DNA of 64,000 nt. Origin: Moringa oleifera. Lineage: Eukaryota; Streptophyta; Magnoliopsida; Brassicales; Moringaceae. The notes beneath the pieces are model-generated. The model had not been told where the DNA came from. It did no database searches and saw only the letters and a program-made list of their open reading frames with translations. Position 1 is the stretch's first letter. The number at the start of each line of letters is the position of its first letter. Shown here in pieces: positions 38,101 to 50,579 of the stretch. The translations under genes were made by a program, and so were the position numbers. The stretch covers positions 248,001-312,000 of the forward strand of contig JAJFZO010000065.1 in assembly GCA_021397835.1 (NCBI GenBank), written 5' to 3'.

Positions 38101-40099
38101 TGCTAGCTTGCTACTCCCTGCACTGCCGATTCATGTTTATGAACAAATTTATGACTATTGAAGACAGCTTTTTGTCTATTCTGTTGCCCTTTGGTTGTTT
38201 GTCTAAGAAGTGCTGATGATTAACAGAGCCACTATATATACATCGTCAAAGCTGTTACCTCTTTGGAAGGGAGAGAAGAGTAGCAGACATTCCTACAGAC
38301 CACCCCTCTTGCAGCAAACAGCATGCAGTCATTCAATTCCGGTATATTTATTGTAAGCTTTATCATTCATCTACAGACTGGACATTGCTTGATTTCATTT
38401 TTCCTATTATTGCAGGCAAGTCGAAAAGGAGCAGCCTGATGGTACATTGTCAAAGCAAGTAAGGTAAGAACGAATGGAATTGCTGTCTCTTCTGTTGTTT
38501 AAAAGTTGATAGGCCTGATGGTACATTATCAAATCATTTTCATGTTTAATTGTGTTTTATATTGATCATGGTAGGCCTTACATAATGGACCTTGGAAGCA
38601 CTAATAAAACCTTCCTTAATGTAAGTGATTCATCTCAATACTTTGTTTCGTATATTGCTGAGATTCTCTATGTCTCCTAACATTATGTTCTTCATTTGCA
38701 GGATAATCCTATTGAACCTCAACGTTATTATGAACTTTTTGAGAAAGACACTATTAAGTTTGGTAATAGTAGGTAGGGTACTGATCAATGCTTGATGTGT
38801 TTTTCCAGTTTGGAACATGATATGATTTTCCCGTTCTTTTTCTTTGATACTTCTAGGATATTCCTCTTCAGCAAAAGTATTGGAAATTGGGGTAGACTTC
38901 ATGATATGTTTTATTAGATTATCAGTTGTTTTTCTTTTTGATTTAAGCTTCAAAAGCTTGTCATTTCTAATATAGGAAACTTTGACGTTTCTACTTGGTA
39001 GTGGATTGCATTTAATTCTTGCCATCCAACCCTTTCATTTTAGAGAGAAAAGCATGTCTTGTTGTTCATTTTCTTCCTTGAATCTTTTTGATGTGCCAGA
39101 TGTTGCAATTAGTGGCCTGTCTCTTCTTTTCACTTTCTTCTGCTTCCTGTTTTTAACTCTTCCCTTCTATTTGTATGAAAAGGCTTGATTAGAAACATTG
39201 ACAGAGACTGCATCTTGCTGTTATAAAATTTTGATTATGCATATTTGTGCTCTTCTACTGTAGTAATGTGGTCCCTCCTTTTGCTTCCTTTTTTCCCCGG
39301 ATAGGCAAATGACGAATGATATTCATCATTTCTATTCCTACCTTCCTGGTGTGCTGCCCCAAAAGGGTTATGATCATCTCTAACCTGCAACTGTTGAGTC
39401 TGTGAAAGTAGAAAGTGAAATTCCAGTTCTAGACCTGTGTGCAACTGCACATTAGTTGGGGCAGGACATGCCATCAGCATAATGAGGCCAGTGCAAGGCT
39501 TGGTGAACTACCTTATTTCTAGTCTGAAACTAGATCTTTTAAAAACAATCAAGGCTCATCTTTTCTTGATACTGACTGATGGACACCTATAATCCTCTCT
39601 TGTTCCTTCAGCTCTGAATGCAACAGACAGGAAGCCGATCAATAAGAGAATAAAAGAGCGATTTTACCTCATCGGCACATAAGATTCTGGCATTTTGGTT
39701 GACAGCGTTCTTGATGTACTGGCCTGTTTGTCTTGACAATTTTCCCATGATTGCTTGCGTGCAAAAATTGTCGCTTTTTGGTGAACATAGTTGTGTGTAT
39801 GCTTATCTGAGAGAAGATAAAATTTTCTTTTTCACTTTTCCCTTTGTTGCTGCATTTTTTCTCTCTCTGTTAATTTAGGTTAGAACTGTGTAATAGGAAA
39901 AATTCATTCAAAGAAGTTGGCTTCTCTGGTCAAAGAAATGTCATTTTGCTTTGGTCCTACCTTAAACAGAGCATTAACTTGTTTACTTTTCTTTAATGTT
40001 TACAAAAATAGATCTCTACTTGCCTTCCTCTTACAGCTCCTTGTCTTTATTTTTCACAGCCGCGAGTACGTTCTACTTCACGAGAACTCTGCCGAGTAA
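35158..40099 (+). CDS. DDL: DAWDLE (DDL)/SNIP1-like FHA-domain protein
   Basis: Ten coding exons: 35158-35802, 36322-36347, 36444-36510, 36737-36794, 37510-37602, 38227-38341, 38416-38463, 38575-38620, 38702-38772 and 40060-40099, giving 402 aa. A 5' UTR intron is likely (donor near 34324, acceptor near 35119). The N-terminal half is SR- and KE/RE-rich (SPLRRSPSRRSLSRRERSP, then long RE/KE runs). The C-terminal half is an FHA domain: LLFNEPPDARKPDVRWRLYV, GRERRVADIPTDHPSCSKQH, DLGSTNKTFLND, YYELFEKDTIKFG, and REYVLLHENSAE at the end. The FHA phosphothreonine-binding residues (GR, S-K-Q-H, STN) are present. In Arabidopsis, DDL binds DCL1 and stabilises pri-miRNAs in the nucleus; SNIP1 is the animal homologue. 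Its longer N-terminus comes from the low-complexity RE/KE tract. The last intron (1.29 kb) is unusually long. Confidence 0.93.
35484..35635 (+). repeat. Polypurine low-complexity tract coding RE/KE runs
   Basis: About 150 bp of almost pure purine (GAAAGG/GAGAAG words) in DDL exon 1, encoding alternating Arg/Glu and Lys/Glu. It gives spurious long open frames on the other strand (35432-35834). Slippage could alter its length between individuals. Confidence 0.8.
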
Positions 40100-40104
40100 A
40101 GGGC

Positions 40105-40915
40105 ATAAACAACAGGCTACCGGAACTCTTCCTCTCAGCATTCGGGTCAAGCAAGGATGTTTTGCATGTCTTCTTCATCTCTCTTTCAGGACTTCAGAGA
40201 TATTTTGGTGGAATCCTCTGTGCCTCATTTAGGGCAGGAAAGATTTCGTGTAATGTGAGAGTTTGTTGGTTTTTGTATCAATCTTTCTATAATATTTTTG
40301 GTGATACATATTTATATTATTGCATATATTTTGTTAACTTAAGGTACATAAAACTTTCTTTAGGTCTCTATCATGCTACAGAACACACCTTCGACCGAAA
40401 ATACGGGCTCAACGAGCAACATTGATATCAGTCACATTCAAATTTCATTACTGAATTCGGGGTCCTTTCCTTACTGTGTCCTTTGCAATAACTTCCCAAT
40501 TTTCCCAATTGTGTCCACTGAAGGTCGTATCCCTCACTGGTCGGTTGAATAATTCTTCATGGTTTTATCCACGTGTTAGAATGGATTAAATTTAATATGT
40601 TAATTCTATAAATTTTGTATAGAGTAATTTATATAATAATTTTATTTGTTGTTTGTAAAATATAATTTAAATAAGTATATTTTAACATATAAAATAGGTA
40701 ATAATAAAAATGATATAAAAATTTGATAAAGTAAAATTTTCGTACTTAAAAAAAATGAGCATATAATAAAAATTAGGTATTTTCAGTTATAATATTAAAA
40801 TCAATAAAATTAAAAAGTAATATGTTTTTTGTGTTTTAGTTTAATTAGAAGATAATTTTTTTAAAAAATAAAATAAAAATCACATTAATGAGATAAATCT
40901 TTATATAGATAAGCA
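40105..40915. other. 3' end of DDL, then A+T-rich intergenic
   Basis: The DDL 3' UTR probably ends near 40450. The rest is A+T-rich and has no gene. Confidence 0.5.
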
Positions 40916-40919
40916 ATCA

Positions 40920-41840
40920 AAAAAGGATGAGGCTCATATCAGTAGATCGGACTAGCATATGAATAAGAAGTTCTTGCCAATACATGAGCCAACTTATTCG
41001 CTTATTGACTTACATGATGAATAAAAAATGAAAAGCATTGTGCAAATAATGTCTTGTAATTATCAACAAGGACACCAAACTCCGAGATGTCTAAAGCTCT
41101 AGAAGACATGACATCAATCATAAGTTTAGAGTCACTCTTCACAATTACTTGATAAAAATTAGAATGATTCATGTATGTCAAAGCTTTTAGAAAGCCTAAG
41201 CTTTTGCTTCTTTTGGAGGGAGATATCCATCAATTGAATGAACCATGTTGAAGACCATTTGTCCATCCTTTTTTTTTTCTATTACCATCCCCATGCCAAC
41301 CTTATTCTGCTCTGCAAAGATGGTTGCATCTATGTTGCATTTTAACTAGCCTTTAGGTGTCTTAATTTATCCTTTCGGAATTGTCCCTTTAGCTTGCATC
41401 TTAGATAGCACCTATTTCCTTCTGGTATTAGTTCATTCTGTCACAAAATTCTACTAAATCTGGAAAACTACTTGGGGAGTAAGTAGTTTGTTGTGCCAAA
41501 TCTTGTTGTTCCTGGCTCCTTATATACTCCATAACAAGAAGCAAAGCTTGATTTTATTTGGTTCATCCAAGTTGTTAATTAAGCTGAAAAATCACTCCTT
41601 AAATGCACTTTGTTCTACTTGTTGGCAAAACAATCTAGTAGCCCCCTAAGACTTCTGGGCATATGGACGTTGGATCAAAACATGCCAAACTGTCTCATCC
41701 TCAACTCTATGTAAAGAGTATTCCTTTTGAATATCAATGCCCTTCTTAATTCGCCTATTCTTAGTAGGAAGTAGATCCCAACAAGCTCTCCAAACAAAAT
41801 CTTTGATTTTAAGAGGCATCTGGAGCTGTCATATTTCTGA
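40920..41840 (-). mobile_element. Dead LINE (non-LTR retrotransposon) ORF2 tail: zf-RVT and RNase H remnants
   Basis: On the minus strand, about 41640-41825 reads PLKIKDFVWRACWDLLPTKN with VEDETVWHVLIQRPYAQKS after it. This is the zinc-binding reverse transcriptase (zf-RVT) segment of plant LINEs, although its cysteines are lost. About 40930-41190 reads VKSDSKLMIDVMSS, then ISEFGVLVDNYKTLFAQC and ANKLAHVLARTS. This is the RNase H-like RVT_3 domain with its D and H landmarks. In-frame stops (after PYAQKS, and before ANKLAHV) and frame slips show it is inactive. No poly-A tail or target duplication was identified. Confidence 0.8.
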
Positions 41841-41849
41841 CTAGTGACT

Positions 41850-43700
41850 AGAAATTTTCACATTCTACTGCTATCTCATAGCCACTTTATATCCAGATTT
41901 TATAGTGTAAGCCTCATCTTTACTGTAATGCCAGATCAGTCGATCATGTTGCTCAATGTGCCTAACCACCAAATTTCAACATGCAAAATAAATAAGATTA
42001 TAAAAATATTTTTTAATATAATAATTGAATAGATTAAATGAAATTAGATTCATCTTTCTAACATGAATTAACTTATAAAAAATTCATGTAAGTGCAAATT
42101 AAAAATGGTAGAATATATTATTTATTTTTAATCTAATAATAAACTAAAATTTGATAAATATTTAAGAAATCTAATCTATATATGTATATGTATGATGTAT
42201 ATATTAATATATATTGATAAAAATTTAAAAAGCATAAATAAAGTTATTAATTTTTTAATATTAATAAAATTTATTATATAAAATTTAGATTTAAATCTAA
42301 ACAACTCATATCAACTCATTTTAAGGTAAATTTTATATAAAAGCGTAATATTTATCTAATGTTATTAATAAAATTTTTATATTCAAAAAGTAACAAATTG
42401 AATTTCAATTTTTTAATTTAATTCAAATTAAATCTTAACTCAATTGACTAAAAAAAAGCAAAAATATTTTCATCATTAAAATACCTCGAATAAAAGTTTA
42501 ATTCCATTTCAGTTTCATCCCTCAAATTTGAATAATTTTTTATATAAGAATTATTTTTTAAAAAAATTTTAACAGTATAAATTTTTAAAACATATATTTT
42601 TGGTACTTAAAAATTTTAAATTTTTTTATGTATGTGAAAAATTTTAAGTAAAAATTTATTATATAATATTTTTAATTTAAATATCTTTAATTTTTAATTT
42701 TTTTAATAAATTTAATTTAATGTAAATTAATAATTTTTAATTTTTAAATATAAAAATTTTATTAATAATTTTGAGTAAATATTAAAATTTTATAAAAGCT
42801 TTACTTTACATTAAAATAATCTTAATGGATCAATCAATTAAGTTGTGCTCTTCAAAATTTATTCGACCTAATTATTAAACCAATTGGATTAAAAGTAAAC
42901 AAAATTTTGTAAATCAGCCCAAGAAGCGTGGGCCCCTTGATCAATATTACACTTTCGTGAATCCACGAGGCCGAATGGGCTAATAATCTTAAAAGTTTCA
43001 AAATTAAATAAGAAAATGGCTTAATTCACTTAATGGGCTGTTCCTGCCCCTCTCTCTGGACAAGCATATCCAAACTGTTAAATTTGGTCTGAATTTGACT
43101 GAAGCTGAACAAAGAGCCGAACAATTAAGGTTTATTGGTTTCAGGCCATTTATGATTCAACCACCATGGTTTGACTCCAAAGATTCTGCTTTTCAAATTA
43201 TCAAATTATGAGTAAACTCTAATAACCCAGAAAGATTTTCTCAAGAAAATTAAAAGGGTATATGTTCCTGAACTCAAAATTCTGATAAGAATTTTCACTG
43301 TTCAACCAGTTGGACCGTCCTATTTTTTTTAAAACATTAGAATTAGGTTAGTATAAATCTACTGAGGATATTGTGGCTATGGTTTCTAGTCTAAATATGC
43401 TAATTAAGTCTAATTACCATATGGTTTCATTGGATATGTGTTTTGTTTTCTTTTTACCATTTATGGTGTGTGGTCATTGAATTTTTCACAATTTTTTTTA
43501 AAACCAGAAGTTGACAAAGATTTGGATTTTTCTGAATGTATTTAACATAACAGGCGATTCTTACCTTTTGTGATTCACTGGTCAAATGGTTATTATTATA
43601 AAGGGGAGTCATCTCTCTTTGTTTCTCCACGTATATCAAAGCGTCGCCATTGTTGGGCAAGATCCAGGAGTCACCATCTTCAGTATAAATCCTCTCCAAA
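41850..43700. other. A+T-rich intergenic, no gene seen
   Basis: A+T-rich up to about 42850. From there the composition is more balanced, probably the promoter and 5' UTR of the F-box gene. No gene found. Confidence 0.5.
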
Positions 43701-43754
43701 CTGATTTCCGTGAGGTTGTCAGAGAAACATTCTCCGAAGAACTCTTTGTTCTCT

Positions 43755-45561
43755 ATGGCTGATAACATGGATATGTTCACGAGGTTGAAAGACGTCGATA
43801 TCGTCATTATCTTGTCTCTCTTGCCCTTCAAGGAAGCGGCGAGAACATCTATTCTGTCGAAAAGATGGCGTGATATGTGGCGGGCGACGAAGAACATCGA
43901 GTTCATCGAGAGTTTCTTTGTGAATCCACGTGATACTGAGGAAGAAAGGGAGTTGAAAAGAAGAGTGTTCATCAACTTTGCACGTCGTTGGTCAGCGAGT
44001 TATCCAGGCTCCAGTGTGAGCAAGTTTTTGCTCTCATTGTCGAAGCCTGGAAGCTTTCCGGACGACGTGGTTGATCTCACCACCTTTGCAATCTCTCGCA
44101 ACGTCAAAGAAATCTCCCTTGATTTCTCGGAGCCCTCTTGGGGAGAAGAGAACCAAGGAGAACACGACGCGGTGTTTAATCTGCCCAACGCTGTGTATCA
44201 ACACAGACAGCTTGAATCTTTGACGTTGTTCTCATGCAACTCCGTTGCGTCTCAGTTCGCCCACCTCACTGCACTCAAAAACCTCTCTCTGGGTTGGATT
44301 CCATTAACTGATGAGACCCTTCAATCCACTCTGCGCTTCTGTCCACTCCTGGAGAGCTTGACCTTGAAGAAATGCTGGAACATACAGTACCTGGAGATCA
44401 ATGGCGAGCACCTGAAGGAAGTGGTGGTCGACGGGTGCAATTTCCTCGCTGATCCCTATCTGAGTTTTGGAGTGCCTAAGCTGAAGTTCTTCAAGTACTC
44501 GGGGAAATGTGGTCAGTTCTTTTTTGATGATGTGGGCATCGTGGATAAGGCTGTGTTAGATTTTGGGTTGGAAACTGAATTCGAAGAAATTGGTATATTT
44601 CTTTACGATCTCCTGTATGATCTTTCCACCGCTAGGGTTTTGACTGTGGACAGCTATCTTCTTCAGGTATACATATATATAAATGATTCATTCTCTTAGT
44701 CATTTTGGTTGATCTTTTGACGATCTCAAATCTGAAACCCCTTCATTACTCCATGAATCACTGTAGATTACTGTTTGATTGCCTTAATCATGTCACAAGG
44801 CTTGAGGTGACAGAATCTATCAGCAGTTTCACACATGACTTAGACTTGTTTATTTCATAAAATAACAAGACATTAATGTAGAGACCTCATTATAATCTTC
44901 GATGATATATGGTATGTGATTAATTAATCATGCCGATAACCCTTAGATTTCTTGTTGAATTCTCACTATCGTGTTTCTCGTTTTCAGGTTATCACAACTG
45001 GGGAAGAACCAGTGAGAATGCAAGCTCCTTTGCATGTGCAACATCTGATCCTGAAGACAGCATTGCACCAGGATGAGTTCACCGGAATCAGCTTCATGCT
45101 GCACAGCTGCCGCCACCTAGAGACTCTTACCATCGACTTAGTTCCTCCAAAAATTTTCCCGGTGAGTGTATCATCACTGCTGACTTTTCACCACTATCTG
45201 ACTTTTCACCACTATCTGAGTTAATGCATATTCACATGTTCTTGGTTCGATTTGCTTTCAGGACTATGACCCGCCCTACCAGTTCAGGCCTGAGGAATTC
45301 TGGTGCAACGAGATAATCCGCTTCAAGTGCCTGTTGAGAACACTGAAGGTGGTGCTGGTGAAAGGATTCAAGGGCACCTGGTCTGAGATGCATGTTGTGA
45401 AGTATCTGCTTTCCCATGGGAAAGTACTACGGAGCTTTGATGTTTATATTTCAAAGGAGATAGATGACAGTGCTCGGAATGTGGCACTGCTGAGGGCTAA
45501 TGTGGTTACCCAACAGCGGTATAGAGTATCTCGCTATGTGCATACCACCGTGCACAACTAG
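43755..45561 (+). CDS. F-box/LRR protein with FBD-like C-terminus
   Basis: Three exons: 43755-44666, 44988-45161 and 45262-45561, giving 461 aa from the Met of MADNMDM. An in-frame ATG at 43710 is a possible alternative start. The F-box is near the N-terminus: LKDVDIVIILSLLPFKEAAR then TSILSKRWRDMWR. Leucine-rich repeats follow (LESLTLFSC, LKNLSLGWIPL, LLESLTLKKCW, LKEVVVDGC, LKFFKYSG). The C-terminal KVVLVKGFKGTWSEMHVVKY and LLSHGKVLRSFDVYIS match the FBD-type end of the large plant F-box/LRR family. It is a probable SCF substrate receptor with an unknown target. This family expands and diversifies quickly, so orthology to a named gene is unlikely. Intron 2 contains an 18-bp tandem duplication (45179-45214). 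Confidence 0.88.
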
Positions 45562-45945
45562 CTGCACTGGTCTCATTATCTGCTACATGATCTCTGCTAT
45601 TTCATATGAATAAGCCAGTCTGGCTTCCAAGAGCTGCAGACTTTTTTCAAAATGTAGATGTATCTCAGATATTGTAATAGCCTGAGTGAATAAAAATTGA
45701 GTTCCTAATAAAGATGCGATATTCCATACTGAAAGGATTCAACACAGGAATGTCATGCTAGGACAAACAGAAGGAAAGGTTTATAGAAGCTCTAATTTTT
45801 TCAGGAACGGAACAAATGGGTAGGAAGCTTGAGGGTTAGCTTTTGCATCTTTCTTTCTTTTTATTTCTCCTATGGGTATTTTGTTCTCTTTGTCATATCC
45901 TTATACTCTTTCTGCTATGTACAAGAAACTGAAAGCAAGACGTAC
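45562..45945. other. Short gap between convergent genes
   Basis: Shared 3' UTR space of the F-box gene (+) and the SGP GTPase gene (-). An AATAAAAAT-like polyadenylation signal is at about 45690. Nothing else seen. Confidence 0.5.
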
Positions 45946-45949
45946 AAGT

Positions 45950-48094
45950 TTAGAAGTCGATAATCGGCTCTCCAACAGTCAAGTTTCTCTCTAATGTCCA
46001 TGGCAAGTTAAAGAGCTTAGCCATGATAAATTTGAAGATCTTGTTGACGTTAATGTTATGTGTAGCACTTGAGAAGAAAAGGGTCGCCTTCATGGCCCTG
46101 GCATATGCTCTTGCCTGCACAAACCCATGAAAAAAATTCAGATTCCATGCCATTAAAAAGCGTGCCATAAAATTCCCATATCTGCTCTTTAGTCTCCAAA
46201 GTAATGAAGATTGGATAACCCTAAATGCAACTTTAATCAACATGTGGACCCCTAAACGCACTCTTAGAACGCGGAGAGAGAAGAGGAAAAGCGTCGAGAG
46301 ACATGTCAATTTGCCAGAAGAATTCACAAAAGAAAGACTCAAAGTCCTCTCTCTCTTCCAAACTCACATTAATACCTATCAAAAGGTCATAAGACACGTC
46401 CACTTGTGTGAAGAATTCATGAAAGAAAGACCGGAAAACCCTCAAAAAGTTCTTCGAAATCAAGTCCTCAGCCATCGCCTCAAAAGTTCTTTGAAATCAC
46501 ATGCTAATGTCACTATCTATACAGCAGAAATTTAATAGATATGCAAGCTGTACTTTCCTACCTGAGTAACAATGGTGGACTGCAAATCCAAGGGAAGTCT
46601 AACAAAATCATCGAACTTGGTTCCTATTAATATGGGAATCGCCACCTACGAAAATATTAAACCATAAAGTCAACAAAACTCACAGGTGGAGATGAAAACA
46701 AAAGTATAGAGACAATTAAAATGAAAAAGGGCAGTGCAGCATAATGAACTATGGGGCTCCACTCTTCTATCTGTGGAGGGCATCATTTAGTCGTAAACAT
46801 CACACTTATTTCACCGGCCAAACACTGAATTTCACATCAAATCTCCTTTTAATTCGGTGGAGCCTGAAGAGTTTGACATTAAATAAATAATACCAGTTAA
46901 GCTTAATGAGAGCTCTTAAATCTTTCATTTCGATGAACAGGTAGGCTGTCCTTGTAATCTATATTATTGGCTCATAACGGGCTACTAAAGCTTCATCCAC
47001 AATTATTCAAGTCACTTCAGTGTATGAAAATGTTGTTGAAAGCAACTAATGTTAACTCATTTAACAGAAATTATTACCAAATTTGCATTTTTCATTAGCC
47101 TGTTTTCGCAATATACGCAGGTAGTGAGCTTAATTAGTACCTGATTCCACTTTCTTGCCCGACTGTACCACCCAATAGCACTGCAATTACACAAAAGATC
47201 ACTCAATTTTCAGAAAGACCGATTAAGTTTAATTGTTTTCCACTGCAAGGAATCATATGTTGATGGGCAAACCTGTTGAGGGTACACCGGCTTGTAAGAT
47301 CAAACATAAACAAAATTGCTACAGCATCTTTACAGGCAATTGGAAGGTGGTCGAGTGACCTGCTATCGCCTACATACAGGGATCAATAGAAAACATATTC
47401 GTGATACAATTTCATGAAAAACTTGATAAATATCACTGAAGTACCTAAATTTAAGCTTGGACAAGATTAATCAGCTCACCTCCTACATCCCATATGCTCA
47501 AAGAAATCCTAGCACCTTGAACAAGTAATGTTTTGTTTATCAAATTCAATCCTGTCATCTGCAGGCATCTCTCCTGTTCATCCCCCACATATTTGATCTT
47601 CAGAAATGGAAAAGAAAAAGAACAAGAAAAATTAGAAACAAACAAGAAAATGACCCACACATACATGAATTCAGGCAAATATCAATAAGCAAACTGATCC
47701 CCACCAAAACCAAGGGAAAGAATTCATACAAGCAAAAGAGAACAAAAAGAAGGAACGCAGAAAAAATCATACTTACCAGAAAGCTTGTTTTTCCAATTTG
47801 GCAATCACCCAGTAAACTGATCTTCAAAGTGACCAAATCAGAATCTGAGTCTTGCTCAGTACAAGCCGTGGTGGGTTCCTCCGGATGCAATTCACCCTCA
47901 GCGACCTCTTCCGGTGAAGACGAACAAATCCGGTGAGCCATTCTCGTGTAACCTCCAGCTCCGACAGGCTTCCCTATGGAGCAAACAACAATTCTATCCC
48001 AAATGAACCGGAAAAAACTCCCAACAATTGACACCCTTTGGAGAATACTCCACCTTATGTTCCCACGAACTATCTTTCTGCAGAGCTGCGTCAT
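45950..48094 (-). CDS. SGP: Septum-promoting GTP-binding protein 1-like (SGP, Spg1/Tem1-type) small GTPase
   Basis: Six exons: 47777-48094, 47480-47597, 47273-47369, 47141-47180, 46562-46645 and 45950-46114, giving 273 aa. The N-terminal extension MTQLCRKIVRGNIRWSILQR is typical of plant SGP. The GTPase core has the P-loop GDCQIGKTS (about residues 96-104), a G3 motif in SIWDVGGD, FMFDLTSRCTLNS, a G4-type GTKFDDF and SSATHNINVNKIFKFI; the end is NLTVGEPIIDF. Plant SGP1/2 complement fission yeast spg1, partner MAP4K SIK/Mob1-type kinases and act in cell-division signalling. The G3 reads DVGG instead of the DVAG common in the family. The 447-bp fifth intron contains short unsupported open frames. 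Confidence 0.94.
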
Positions 48095-48239
48095 CTTCTT
48101 CAGTGACTTCCTCGACGATTGCGGCCATGGACATGGAAGATTGCTTCTTGCACCGTCATAGGCCTTTCGTATGTTCTCTTGGGTATATGTCTTGTTGCGG
48201 CCTTGTGGGTCATTTAACTAACAAATCTTAGGCCTTACT

Positions 48240-50575
48240 GTGTTAAAAGGGGCAACCCCGTTGACTCGTTGTTTCTACACATAACCTGAGAAGTCCAATA
48301 CGCCGGCTTCTAGGGTTGCTCCCGGTAAGGCCATTTTGGTCAATTTATGACGCCGAGTTCTAACATAGGCCAGCGTGAACATTGTTCCCAAGGGTATTTT
48401 GGGAAGAATAATAATCCCTTCGTTAAAAGAGATAAGACTATATCTCTACACAAGGGTAGAGGAATCTCGTGGGGTGTTTTAGTCTTTATACTAAAGAAGA
48501 AATTATTTAGTTTTAATTTTTTAAATAAAAGATAAAATTAAATCAATTTATTATACTACTAAAATTGAACAACAAAATCAATTAGCCAACCATAGTTATC
48601 TAAGAGATTCAGATTATTCATTAAAGCAAAATAATCCTTAATTTAAAAAAAAATTAATAGTGAAACTTCAAAAATTAAAAAAAGTTAAGCCGTTTGATTG
48701 GTGGATCTAGATCAAGAGATTAAGATTTTTTAAAATAAAGCGAAAAGCTGCATCATACCGCCAAGGTCTGGACATAAAAACCCCTTTTGCTATTTTATTA
48801 AATAAATTAATTAAAAAATTAAAACTCACCAAACAAAATTTAATTAATTAATAAAATGTTTTCATTTTTCCCAGCACCAAGAAGAGATGCTATCATTGTC
48901 GCATTAACCTTTTATAGGTTAGATTCCAATTGTGCCCCCGCTAATTTTCCTTTTTTCCACAAATACCCACAAGAATGCTATGATTGTCATCATTAGTCTT
49001 TCATAGGCTAACTTCCAATTATGCCCCCATCAATGTTTTTTCCTAAGCGTCATTAATACTTCGGGAAAATTTTCTAAGTTTCAATTTCAAAAACCATTCA
49101 TCACCCAAAACAAAATATTTATTTTTTAAATACATACTTTTTCTACTTTATGATATGCGCCAATTACCAAATTCAACACGCTTTTTCTTCAGTGTATGTT
49201 CTAGAAACCCATAATTTAATTTAAAAAAATTATAATTATGTTAATTTAATTAAAAATTTTAAATTAGATTTTTTTAATAAAAATATATGTGGTGGGTTGT
49301 TTTTGTGTCTATATGAATATAGAAATATCAATGTCATCTAATTTGGTGGTGCATTGGGTAAGGCCTAAGGGAGGTCCATATGGGGACTACATGACCGCCT
49401 AACTACTTGTAATTTCATATGCTATATGGGTCTATTCGAGTTAGTTAGGGTATGGAAAGTTAACACCAAACTATATGGACTAAAAAAATGTAATTTAATT
49501 CGATTAACTATCATATTATAAGGGTTGTAGTTATAATAATATAAAGAATTTGATTGGGACTAAAAAATGTAATTTAATTAGATCAAATATCATATTATAA
49601 TGTTAGTAGTTACCTTAATGTATAGAATTTGATTAAGAAATGTGTTCAAGTACCTATGATGTGTATAATTAGGTGTAGCATCTCTTTTTCCTTAACTTTG
49701 TGCCGAAACATTTGATTGAATGATACACGTGGAAGCAACCGAAAACATGGAAAAAAAGGTTTGGAATTCAATGATGGAGGCACATTAAGACATGAAATTG
49801 AGTAACGGCTCCTCTCGAAAATGCTTGTTAAATTCAATTTCGATTTGTATAAAGAAAGAGAATCTAGGGTTCATAGTTTTACTTGGAGAAAACTAACTTT
49901 GCCCTAATTGAAATATCCACTTCACCTAATCCCCTAATCTTTCTAACTATGGGATAGATTCCATTATGTCTATTAGATTTCAAAGTTAAACTCGTCAGTG
50001 TTTTTTAATTTTTAATTTTTAAAATTTTATTAATCAACATTTATAATTATATCTAAAAATAAATTATTAATATTAATAATAAAAAATTTGATCAAATGCT
50101 ATAAGATCAGATGTAGTTTGATATTTTTGTAACAGATAATTTTAATTCGTAACAATTTATAATAATAACAATTATATTATTTACTATTAATACATCATTT
50201 ATTTTATTTGTATTCATAATCATCATTCTTTATACCTCTTTAATCATTATCATCAATGCTATTAAACGTCATTATCTAATGATTCAAAATTAGGGTTAAT
50301 GAAGGCGATCAACTTACGTGTGCACTTTGTAGTATTCATCCAATATTGGCAAGTTAGTGGCCGGATAAGGCTAAGTTGTTTTCATTATATATCTTATATG
50401 GAGTAGTTGCGGCCGGATAAAGACTAAAGAACGATAATTAGGTAGTTTGAGAAAGATTTATTTCTCATTAGCCTTGAGTAGGGATTGAAGTCTTGGTTTA
50501 ATTTATGAATTAATTAATTGCATGCGCGAAGATTAATAATATAGCGATATACAACGGCAAATCATGATAGATTGA
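48240..50575. other. Intergenic, no gene seen
   Basis: Mostly A+T-rich beyond the SGP promoter. No URB1-like exons are present, although they would be expected here if URB1 were complete. The only structured item is an imperfect 80-bp direct repeat at about 49479-49637. Confidence 0.55.
49479..49637. repeat. Imperfect 80-bp direct repeat
   Basis: Two adjacent copies start at 49479 and 49559, each ACTAAAAAA(A)TGTAATTTAATT followed by ATCATATTATAA and ending in AGAATTTGATT. They are about 80-85% alike by eye. Confidence 0.75.
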
Positions 50576-50579
50576 TGAT

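Noticed and set aside
46233..46535. Open frames on both strands inside the SGP gene
   Set aside because: Within intron 5 of the GTPase gene, with no homology or splice logic.
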